Of a stretch of DNA of 6,092 nucleotides, positions 1 through 5,329 are shown in pieces. Source of the stretch: Omnitrophica WOR_2 bacterium GWA2_47_8 (GTDB lineage Bacteria > Omnitrophota > Gorgyraeia > Zapsychrales > GWA2-47-8). The stretch is from positions 1-6,092 of the forward strand of contig MHFY01000077.1 of the NCBI GenBank assembly GCA_001805375.1, written 5' to 3'. The notes beneath the pieces were generated by a model that saw only the letters and a program-made list of their open reading frames with translations, was not told where the DNA came from and did not search any database. A program made the position numbers and the translations under genes. Each line of letters opens with the position of its first letter. Positions within the stretch are counted from its first letter, which is position 1.

Positions 1-1
1 A

Positions 2-646
2 ATCTGGGATTCTAATTTTGGAGACCCATTCCGCATGGACAAACGCTCCCCGGGCGTTGGAGAGCACCAAATTCATATGAATCCCGAGGCAGCCAAGGAC
101 CTTGGCGTGCAGGACGGTGATTATGTTTATGTGGACGCCAATCCTGCCGACCGGCCTTACGTGGGAGCCAAACCGGATGACCCCTTTTACAAAGTGGCCC
201 GGTTGATGTTGCGTGTGAAATTTAACGCTGCTTATCCTTATCATATTGTGATGATGAAGCATGGAACTTATATCGCGACAGAAAAATCTGTGAAAGCCCA
301 TGAAACAAGGCCCGACGGCCGCGCGCTTTCTGAAGGCGGAATGTATCAGGCGAACTTCCGGTATGGATCGCAGCAAAGTGTGACGCGTAATTGGCATATG
401 CCCATGCATCAGACAGACAGCCTGTTTCACAAAACCAAAGCGTTCATGACTTTCATTTTTGGGGGTGAGGCCGACAATCACGCAGTCAATACGGTGCCCA
501 AGGAAACATTGGTCAAAGTGACAAAAGCGGAAGATGGGGGATTAGGTGGAAAAGGCGTTTGGGGACCTGCTACGACTGGATTTACGCCGGCCAATGAAAA
601 TGAAATCATGAAAAAATATTTAGGCGGCGATTTCGTTAAATTTTAA
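2..646 (+). CDS. nxrA: Nitrite oxidoreductase-like alpha subunit, C-terminal part (5' truncated)
   Basis: This is the C-terminal 214 residues of a large molybdopterin (bis-MGD) oxidoreductase. The frame is open from base 2, so the gene enters from outside the window; the ATG at 35 is internal. The stretch GEHQIHMNPEAAKDLGVQDGD, followed by YVYVDANP, is typical of the molybdopterin-dinucleotide-binding beta-barrel domain that closes DMSO reductase family proteins. The tail carries HMPMHQTD (near 400-420), GGEADNHAVNTVP and GGLGGKGVWGP, which I associate from memory with NxrA-type proteins of Nitrospira, Nitrospina and anammox bacteria. The active-site Mo ligand, the N-terminal [4Fe-4S] motif and any Tat signal lie outside the window. 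The enzyme would oxidise nitrite to nitrate, or run in reverse, with electrons passed to the beta subunit encoded at 923. Other type II family enzymes (nitrate, selenate, chlorate or hydrocarbon substrates) cannot be excluded from the C-terminus alone. The stop at 644-646 overlaps the ribosome binding site of the next gene. Confidence 0.85.
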   Translation: MWDSNFGDPFRMDKRSPGVGEHQIHMNPEAAKDLGVQDGDYVYVDANPADRPYVGAKPDDPFYKVARLMLRVKFNAAYPYHIVMMKHGTYIATEKSVKAHETRPDGRALSEGGMYQANFRYGSQQSVTRNWHMPMHQTDSLFHKTKAFMTFIFGGEADNHAVNTVPKETLVKVTKAEDGGLGGKGVWGPATTGFTPANENEIMKKYLGGDFVKF

Positions 647-654
647 GGAGAATT

Positions 655-930
655 ATGCCAAAGAATGAATGTGATCCGGAAGATCCTTTTGAACTGGTAG
701 GAGTTGAGCTGCCGGGTGCCACTGAGGATGAACTGCGTGATATGGCGCTGTGTTTTGCTGAAGAGTTTGCTCGGGAAGGCTGGAATGAAGAGCAGCTTAT
801 TGGGATGTTCAAAAATCCATTTTATCAGGGGCCTCACTTGGTGTGGAAGCAGAAGGGCGATGAATTTATTCGGCAAGTCATTCAGGAAGCCATGAAAATG
901 TGGCGTCCGCAAGGGGGTCGTCATGCCTAA
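655..930 (+). CDS. Unrecognised 91-aa protein between the alpha and beta subunit genes
   Basis: I do not recognise a family. The protein is small and acidic near its N-terminus (CDPEDPFEL) and looks mostly helical, with many Glu, Met and Trp residues. It has two Cys (6 and 33), no CxxC pair, no signal peptide and no membrane segment, so it is probably cytoplasmic. The start is well supported: AAGGAG at 645-650 lies 4 bases before the ATG at 655. The end overlaps the nxrB start by 8 bases (923-930), which suggests translational coupling. Its position inside the structural operon, between two subunits that must assemble, suggests an assembly factor or small accessory subunit, but this is inference from context only. 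The long antisense frame at 643-924 is most likely a shadow, because only the plus-strand frame has a good ribosome binding site and tight junctions on both sides. Confidence 0.75.
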   Translation: MPKNECDPEDPFELVGVELPGATEDELRDMALCFAEEFAREGWNEEQLIGMFKNPFYQGPHLVWKQKGDEFIRQVIQEAMKMWRPQGGRHA

Positions 931-2161
931 AGTATTTAATTCACAGCTCGGCCGTCACATGGAATATCCGCACGAGGAGCATCATCCCGATAGACAGTTC
1001 GCATTTGTTTTTAATCTCAATCGCTGCATCGGATGTCAAACCTGCACTATGGCTTGCAAATCCACATGGACTTTTTCCAAAGGCCAGGAATACATGTGGT
1101 GGAACAATGTCGAAACAAAACCTTACGGCGGATACCCGCAGCATTGGGACGTTAAAATTCTGGACCTTCTTGAAAAGGCTAATCCCGGCGGGCAGATTTG
1201 GAAAGATGGAGTGTTTCAAGGTAAAACAATTTTCGAAGCCGGTCCTAACGATGTTAGCAATGGCCCCAAACGGGTTTTGGGTTATCTTCCCACGGATGAA
1301 GAATGGCGATTTCCGAATATATATGAAGACAATGCGGTGGGCCCGAAGGGGCATGAAGCGGAGTATGTTAAAGATGGAGTTAAGCTTCCGGAGCATAAAA
1401 CATGGTTTTTTTATCTGGCGCGTATTTGCAATCATTGTTCCTATCCCGCCTGTTTGGCGGCCTGCCCGAGAAATGCGATTTATAAAAGACCGGAGGACGG
1501 TATTGTTCTGATCGACCAGGAACGGTGCCGGGGGTACCGTAAGTGCGTGGAAGCATGCCCTTATAAGAAAGCCATGTACCGACCCACGACAAGGGTGAGT
1601 GAAAAATGTATTGCCTGCTATCCCAGAGTAGAAGGAAGCGATCCGGCCTCCAATGGTAACCCTATGGAAACCCGGTGCATGGCTTCCTGCATTGGACAGA
1701 TTCGGTTACAAGGACTGGCAAAAATTAATGAGGACGGTTCCTGGGCCGAGGACCGGCAAAATCCTCTTTATTACATGATCAAAGTGGCCAAGGTTGCACT
1801 GCCGCTTTATCCCCAGTTTGGAACGGAGCCGAACGGTTATTACATTCCGCCCCGATGGGTGAACCGGGAGTTCCTCAAACAGATGTTCGGCCCGGGCGTG
1901 GAGTATGCCATTGATGCTTATAAGGTTCCGGACCGGGAACTTCTGGCTGTGCTTCAGCTCTTCCGAAAAGGGGAGCAAATCATATTTAAATATGAGATCA
2001 AAAAAGGCCCCAAAGTTTTTGAAACCGAAATTCACGGGAAACCCTTCACGCTTTATAACGATACCGTGATTGCGTACAACAAAAAGGGAAAAGAAATTTT
2101 TAGAACGCAAGTTGAGGAGCCGTTCCATGTCCGACCCAACATCCATCAAAACTCTATCTGA
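923..2161 (+). CDS. nxrB: Nitrite oxidoreductase-like beta subunit (iron-sulfur electron-transfer subunit)
   Basis: This 412-aa protein carries four Fe-S clusters and relays electrons from the Mo site of the alpha subunit. Cysteines fall in four groups: C35/C38/C41/C45, C169/C172/C177/C181, C202/C208/C212 and C229/C232/C252/C256. That is 15 cysteines, as needed for three [4Fe-4S] and one [3Fe-4S] cluster. In the third group Tyr205 (CRGYRKC) replaces the second Cys; this replacement by Trp or Tyr is characteristic of NarH-like and type II beta subunits. The stretches TMACKSTWTFSKGQE, WWNNVETKPYGGYP, LPLYPQFGTEPNGYY and PPRWVNREFLKQMFGPG match my memory of NxrB from nitrite oxidisers, and the length is close to the roughly 430 aa of that group. 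There is no signal peptide; such subunits are normally exported folded together with alpha through Tat. The start at 923 follows an AAGGGGG ribosome binding site and overlaps the upstream gene by 8 bases. The 3' end overlaps the chaperone gene by 35 bases. Confidence 0.92.
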   Translation: MPKVFNSQLGRHMEYPHEEHHPDRQFAFVFNLNRCIGCQTCTMACKSTWTFSKGQEYMWWNNVETKPYGGYPQHWDVKILDLLEKANPGGQIWKDGVFQGKTIFEAGPNDVSNGPKRVLGYLPTDEEWRFPNIYEDNAVGPKGHEAEYVKDGVKLPEHKTWFFYLARICNHCSYPACLAACPRNAIYKRPEDGIVLIDQERCRGYRKCVEACPYKKAMYRPTTRVSEKCIACYPRVEGSDPASNGNPMETRCMASCIGQIRLQGLAKINEDGSWAEDRQNPLYYMIKVAKVALPLYPQFGTEPNGYYIPPRWVNREFLKQMFGPGVEYAIDAYKVPDRELLAVLQLFRKGEQIIFKYEIKKGPKVFETEIHGKPFTLYNDTVIAYNKKGKEIFRTQVEEPFHVRPNIHQNSI

Positions 2162-2900
2162 GGCTGAAAGGATTCTCGCCCGCGCATTGGGCTATCAGTT
2201 GATCAGCGCTCTTTTCCGCCATCCTGAAACCCGGGAGCATTGGTTGCCCTCATTGCTTCAAGTGAACTGGCTTGAGGTGGTTGATATGTGGGGCTTTTCC
2301 GATCAAAAGGGACTCAAAGAAAAAATTCAGCTGATTCTCAATGAATTTATCAACGGCGACCATGATAAGTGGCGCCGGCAGTATGAAAATATTTTTGGCC
2401 ATACGGCGTGCTCGAAGGTTCCTTTATATGAATTAGAGTACGGCGAGGAACACAGTTATAGGCAGCCGCAGGAATTGGCAGATATTACAGGGTTTTATCA
2501 GGCGTTTGGTCTTCAAGGTTCCGAAAAAGTTCATGATCGTCCGGATCACATCTCATTAGAATCCGAATTTGTTTATGCCCTGCTCTATAAGAAAGCCGTC
2601 GCATTGCGTTCCAACGATTTTGAAAATGCAGCGACTTGTCAGCGGGCCTACGAGCGATTTCTTCAGGAACACTTGGCCTTTTGGCTTCCCGCATTAACTT
2701 ATCGAATGATCAAGTTTCTAGAGCCGGGATTGCTTTACTGGTTTGCCGAGTTTGCCTATGCTTTTGTGACACAGGATTGCAAAAAACAGCAGCTGAAAAT
2801 GGGTTCGGAAAATCTATTAATTCGGCCGATTGAGGAAAAAGCGGAAACGGGTTGTGTCTCTTGTCAATTGGGTCCGCAGCCCACCACTCCGGAAAGTTGA
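2127..2900 (+). CDS. TorD/NarJ-family molybdoenzyme assembly chaperone
   Basis: This 257-aa, probably cytoplasmic, helical protein should bind the apo-alpha subunit and coordinate cofactor insertion with Tat export. Family signs are YENIFG at about 86-91, the following PLYELEYG (99-106), and ITGFYQAFGL leading into DRPDHISLESEFVYAL (about 137-152), which corresponds to the conserved E/D-x-PDH-x-x-x-ELEFM signature. A C-terminal CVSC pair (243-246) is extra and might bind metal. I chose the ATG at 2127 because GAGGAG at 2114-2119 sits 7 bases upstream and the family similarity begins just after it. The in-frame ATG at 2070 would add 19 basic residues lying deep in nxrB. The gene overlaps nxrB by 35 bases and is followed after 8 bases by the next gene. 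In related clusters the equivalent genes are named narJ, ddhD, pcrD or ebdD; the exact symbol here is not determinable. Confidence 0.85.
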   Translation: MSDPTSIKTLSEAERILARALGYQLISALFRHPETREHWLPSLLQVNWLEVVDMWGFSDQKGLKEKIQLILNEFINGDHDKWRRQYENIFGHTACSKVPLYELEYGEEHSYRQPQELADITGFYQAFGLQGSEKVHDRPDHISLESEFVYALLYKKAVALRSNDFENAATCQRAYERFLQEHLAFWLPALTYRMIKFLEPGLLYWFAEFAYAFVTQDCKKQQLKMGSENLLIRPIEEKAETGCVSCQLGPQPTTPES

Positions 2901-2908
2901 GGAAAAGA

Positions 2909-3832
2909 ATGGTTCAGCCTCAGGTAGAATTCGGGACGGATTTTATCGAAGAAACGGTGTTTCTTACTGTTCACGAATTGGAGCGGCAAGGGCAGCAAAT
3001 GGATCTGGCCATGCGGTTTCACGAAGAGAGAAGCCGACGCTATGAAGCCCCTGACGAAATAGAGAGCACCCGGTTCGAAACGCTGTATTTGAATTTTTTT
3101 AACGAGCTTGGTTTGAAGCAGTTTTTTTATCGTTTGTTGGCAGATTTCCCGCAGTTTGCAGAAAAAAATGCCCGGATTTTGATTCGCAGAGCTTTTGGCA
3201 GAAAATCTGAAGGGGCGGAATTATTTGTTCGCGGATCCGAAAGAACGGTTGTGACCGGTCTTCAGACGACTAGGATTTTAGACCTCGGCTTCTTGAAGAG
3301 TTATCTGAATCATGAATGGATGCGGATATCCGATATGCTAGACCCTGATTTTAAATATGACGTCCATGCGAGTCTCAATGCGGATAATGAAATTGAAGAG
3401 AATTTAAACCGGGACCGGTTCAGAGTTTTGTGGGATTTGAGCATCGTATCAAGACTCCTTAACCGAGGAGGTTTTTCTTACCGAGATATGGGGAACTTAA
3501 AGCGACAGTTTGAAAGGGTTTTTAGTACCTGGCTGCCTGAAGACCGTGACAGTATTTATGATGCGGCCACCAAGCGGTGGCCTATTTCTCAAAAGTCATT
3601 GATCGATTTTTCTGCCGTTGTCGGCCGCAAAAGATGTTCTGAGACGGCACCTGTCCGCTGTCCCTTATGTCATTTCACCACGTATCAGTTGGTCAACAAT
3701 TGGGAGGATGACAGGGCACGCATTTGTTCTGTAGTTGCGGAAGACTATCCGCAATGGATTCCTGAAGAGGGAATGTGTGCGCAGTGTTTCGAGCTTTTTA
3801 GATCACGAAAAAAGGTTGGGTATTCCTCATGA
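2909..3832 (+). CDS. Unrecognised 307-aa protein with C-terminal CxxC pairs (possible metal-binding maturation factor)
   Basis: I do not recognise this family. The first 240 residues look soluble, helical and highly charged (for example HEERSRRYEAPDEIE and ADNEIEENLNRDRFR), with no signal peptide or membrane segment. The last 65 residues hold CPLC (251-254) and CAQC (290-293), flanked by C243 and C273. This spacing looks like a zinc-ribbon or rubredoxin-like knuckle. Its position directly after a TorD-like chaperone, and its overlap by ATGA with a ferredoxin gene, suggest a role in assembling the molybdoenzyme or its Fe-S centres. FdhE, the formate dehydrogenase maturation protein, is similar in length and also carries CxxC pairs, but I see no convincing sequence match, so that comparison is only an analogy. 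The start at 2909 follows GAGGA at 2899-2903; the in-frame ATG at 2852 lies inside the chaperone gene and lacks support. Confidence 0.8.
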   Translation: MVQPQVEFGTDFIEETVFLTVHELERQGQQMDLAMRFHEERSRRYEAPDEIESTRFETLYLNFFNELGLKQFFYRLLADFPQFAEKNARILIRRAFGRKSEGAELFVRGSERTVVTGLQTTRILDLGFLKSYLNHEWMRISDMLDPDFKYDVHASLNADNEIEENLNRDRFRVLWDLSIVSRLLNRGGFSYRDMGNLKRQFERVFSTWLPEDRDSIYDAATKRWPISQKSLIDFSAVVGRKRCSETAPVRCPLCHFTTYQLVNNWEDDRARICSVVAEDYPQWIPEEGMCAQCFELFRSRKKVGYSS

Positions 3833-4182
3833 ACACTGAGGCGAATATTTCACGCGCTGATTTTTTGAAAAAGATTCCGTTCATGCTTTTTCGAAAAATC
3901 AAACCGCATTGGGAAGAGTCAGCGGCTCCGCAGCAGTCTATGGGCGCGTTGATTGCGCGGGTTGATATCAGCCGGTGTTTAGCCTGGGGGCAGATGGAGT
4001 GCCAGCTTTGTTATCTGGCGTGTCCGCTCAGAGACAAGGCCATTGAGATGCGGGAACATAAACCTTTCATTATTGCGGCCGGATGTGACGGCTGCGGCAT
4101 GTGTGTGGATGCGTGCAAAACCATTAACAATACTCCGGCGCTTGATAGGGTGCCGAGTTCAGGATTGGAAAGGGGAAAATAA
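3829..4182 (+). CDS. Ferredoxin-like protein with two [4Fe-4S] motifs (NapF/NapG-like)
   Basis: This 117-aa protein has two four-cysteine motifs. The first is C50-x7-C58-x2-C61-x3-C65-P and the second is C86-x2-C89-x2-C92-x3-C96. Both should bind [4Fe-4S] clusters; the seven-residue gap in the first motif is longer than the classical CxxCxxCxxxC and resembles MauM/NapG/NapF-type ferredoxins. The N-terminus contains SRADFLKK (8-15), which resembles a twin-arginine motif with the second Arg changed to Ala, and it is followed by only a short hydrophobic patch (IPFMLF). It therefore does not look like a working signal, and the protein is probably cytoplasmic. It starts within the stop of the previous gene (ATGA at 3829-3832), a sign of translational coupling. 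A role in electron transfer or Fe-S supply to the NXR-like complex is inferred from context. Confidence 0.82.
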   Translation: MNTEANISRADFLKKIPFMLFRKIKPHWEESAAPQQSMGALIARVDISRCLAWGQMECQLCYLACPLRDKAIEMREHKPFIIAAGCDGCGMCVDACKTINNTPALDRVPSSGLERGK

Positions 4183-4183
4183 T

Positions 4184-4882
4184 ATGAAGATCAATCATTT
4201 GATTCTATGGAGTCTCATGATCGCCATTCCGCATTCTGCATATGCCGCAAACATTGCCGGCAAGGTCATCTTTGAGGGCGCCGCCCCGGAGGGAAAACAG
4301 GTTGACCTTTCAGCAGATCCAAATTGCGCAGCGCTTCATCCGGATGGTTTACTCGCGGAAGAAGTGACGGTTAATCCGAACGCAACGTTGAAGAATGTTT
4401 TTGTCTACGTGAAAAAAGGGCTTGAAGGCCAAACCTTTAGCCCTCCTGAAGAGCCCGTGATTTTGGATCAGAAAGGTTGCTGGTATGAGCCTCATGTCTT
4501 CGGAATTCAAGTAAATCAACCGCTTGAAATCCTGAATAGTGACAGCACACTTCATAATGTGCATGCCCTTCCAGCAGAAAATAAAGAATTCAATTTAGGG
4601 ATGCCGATTCAGGGAATGAAGGTGAAGAAAATTTTCGCAAAGCCGGAAATAATGGTCAAATTTAAGTGCGATGTCCACCCCTGGATGGCTTCCTATGCAG
4701 GGGTCTTAGAGCATCCTTTTTTTAGCGTAACAAACGAAGAAGGGATTTTTGAAATCAAAGGATTGCCGGCGGGTAGCTATGTCATCGAAACGTGGCACGA
4801 AAAATATGGCATCCAGTCGCAGAACGTGAGTCTTGCAGCGGCTGATGCAAGTGCGAGCGCTGAGTTTAAATACCAGCCGTAA
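4184..4882 (+). CDS. Exported cupredoxin-like protein with C-terminal carboxypeptidase regulatory-like domain
   Basis: This 232-aa protein begins with a Sec-type signal peptide: MKINH, a hydrophobic core, then AYA|AN with predicted cleavage after residue 21. It should act in the periplasm. The middle part resembles plastocyanin-like folds, with LHNVH (123-127) and CDVHPWM (162-168) supplying plausible copper ligands: H124 or H127, C162, H165 and M168. Residues about 178-215 (FFSVTNEEGIFEIKGLPAGSY) look like a carboxypeptidase regulatory-like beta-sandwich repeat. A role as electron carrier for the periplasmic oxidoreductase is possible but is an inference; proteins carrying the CDVHPWM motif are often annotated without known function. 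I chose ATG 4184, one base after the previous stop, because the signal peptide begins there and an AAAGGGG ribosome binding site lies just upstream. An in-frame ATG at 4043 is only the shadow of the ferredoxin gene. Spacing implies cotranscription with the upstream genes. Confidence 0.8.
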   Translation: MKINHLILWSLMIAIPHSAYAANIAGKVIFEGAAPEGKQVDLSADPNCAALHPDGLLAEEVTVNPNATLKNVFVYVKKGLEGQTFSPPEEPVILDQKGCWYEPHVFGIQVNQPLEILNSDSTLHNVHALPAENKEFNLGMPIQGMKVKKIFAKPEIMVKFKCDVHPWMASYAGVLEHPFFSVTNEEGIFEIKGLPAGSYVIETWHEKYGIQSQNVSLAAADASASAEFKYQP

Positions 4883-4912
4883 GGTTGGTTTTTTAAAAGA
4901 GAGGTGATTGAA

Positions 4913-5077
4913 ATGTTTGGTCTCGGAATGCCGGAACTGGTCATTATTTTTGCGGTGTTGCTGCTCTTATTTGGAGGCAGCAGGATCGTGGGAATTGCCA
5001 AGGGGCTGGGGTCGTCGATTAAGGAATTTAAAAAATCCTTAAAAGACGCAGATCCAACCGAAGATTTAAAAAAGTAG
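4913..5077 (+). CDS. tatA: Sec-independent protein translocase subunit TatA (54 aa)
   Basis: The small ORF encodes a typical TatA/TatE protein. It begins MFGLGMPEL, with the polar residue Glu8 near the start of a single membrane helix (about residues 6-21). An amphipathic helix follows, IAKGLGSSIKEFKKSLKD (28-45), and then a short acidic tail. TatA oligomers form the export path for folded, cofactor-containing proteins such as NXR-like complexes. The usual hinge F-G-x-K-x-L-P is here F-G-G-S-R-I-V, so the common proline is absent. A length of 54 aa is short but within the range of small TatA proteins. GAGGTG at 4901-4906 gives a good ribosome binding site 6 bases before the ATG. The gap from the previous gene is 30 bases, so it probably belongs to the same transcript. 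Unusually, tatC does not follow directly; a regulatory RNA lies between them. Confidence 0.92.
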   Translation: MFGLGMPELVIIFAVLLLLFGGSRIVGIAKGLGSSIKEFKKSLKDADPTEDLKK

Positions 5078-5085
5078 CTTTAAAA

Positions 5086-5227
5086 AGCTCCGAGTTTTGG
5101 AAGCCTAAGTCTTCTTTGAAGAAGATAGGGCGCTAAAACCGGTTCGGGGCATCAAGGAAACGAGATGCCCTCCTCGTAACTGCCGGAAAAGGCAGGTCCC
5201 GTGAATATCGGGATTTGGAAAGGAGCT
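5086..5227 (+). promoter_or_regulatory. Probable molybdenum cofactor (Moco) riboswitch aptamer
   Basis: The RNA folds by hand into a multi-hairpin domain closed by P1 (AGCTCC 5086-5091 with GGAGCT 5222-5227). Inside are four hairpins: 5104-5129 (CCTAAG...TAGG), 5147-5170 (GGGCATC/GATGCCC, capped by a GAAA tetraloop at 5157-5160 closed by G5156-C5161), 5180-5195 (CTGCC/GGCAG) and 5197-5213 (TCCCG/CGGGA). The strand CCTAAG (5104-5109) facing TAGG (5126-5129) looks like the 11-nt GAAA tetraloop receptor without its bulged U, suggesting that the second hairpin docks on the first. The element lies upstream of tatC and moaA, the first gene of Moco synthesis, and an expression platform follows. Moco-family riboswitches typically precede moa operons. 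The structure is directly supported; the ligand assignment is inferred from genome context and from remembered features of the family. A tungsten cofactor (Tuco) variant is possible. Confidence 0.68.
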
Positions 5228-5263
5228 ATCTGGAAGTTCGAATTTTAGATAGCCAACTTTTCC
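5217..5263 (+). promoter_or_regulatory. Antiterminator hairpin of the riboswitch expression platform
   Basis: Two stacked helices make a long hairpin: GGAAAGG (5217-5223) pairs with CTTTTCC (5257-5263), and GCTATCTGGAA (5225-5235) pairs with TTTTAGATAGC (5243-5253) around a GTTCGAA loop. Some pairs are G-U. The 5' arm includes the 3' strand of aptamer helix P1 (5222-5227), and the 3' arm takes the whole 5' arm of the terminator (5252-5263). Hence P1 and the antiterminator exclude each other, as do the antiterminator and the terminator. The predicted logic is: ligand-bound aptamer, P1 forms, terminator forms, downstream genes off. Confidence 0.7.
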
Positions 5264-5293
5264 TTCAGGCGGGGGAAGTTGGCTTTTTGTTTT
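5252..5293 (+). terminator. Intrinsic terminator, conditional, before tatC
   Basis: A 12-bp stem is formed by GCCAACTTTTCC (5252-5263) and GGGGAAGTTGGC (5272-5283), with two G-U pairs and the 8-base loop TTCAGGCG. The tract TTTTTGTTTT (5284-5293) follows immediately. This is a strong Rho-independent terminator form. It lies 36 bases before the tatC start and its 5' arm is shared with the antiterminator, so it most likely attenuates tatC-moaA transcription rather than merely ending the upstream operon. Confidence 0.88.
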
Positions 5294-5329
5294 ATGAAAT
5301 GAGATTGTCAAGGAGATGATTCAGAGGTC

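Noticed and set aside
643..924. Minus-strand 93-codon open frame opposite the 91-aa gene
   Set aside because: The plus-strand frame has AAGGAG at proper spacing and tight junctions with both neighbours; the antisense frame has no such support.
941..1435. Long minus-strand open frame (164 codons) opposite nxrB, plus overlapping plus-strand frame at 900-1511
   Set aside because: Both lie entirely over the well-supported nxrB frame with its 15 cluster cysteines, show no recognisable protein features and have no ribosome binding site; they are shadows.
4043..4183. Upstream in-frame ATG that would extend the exported protein by 47 residues
   Set aside because: The extension overlaps the ferredoxin gene in another frame and would bury the signal peptide; the ATG at 4184 has a ribosome binding site and begins a proper signal sequence.
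4995..5023. Possible promoter TTGCCA-17 bp-ATTAAG inside tatA
   Set aside because: The -35 is fair but the -10 box matches only half the consensus, and it lies in coding sequence; not enough to call a promoter for the riboswitch transcript.
5143..5151. TTCGGGGCA, identical to part of the FMN riboswitch core
   Set aside because: The other conserved FMN blocks do not follow, and the neighbouring gene is moaA rather than a riboflavin gene; a chance match within the probable Moco leader.
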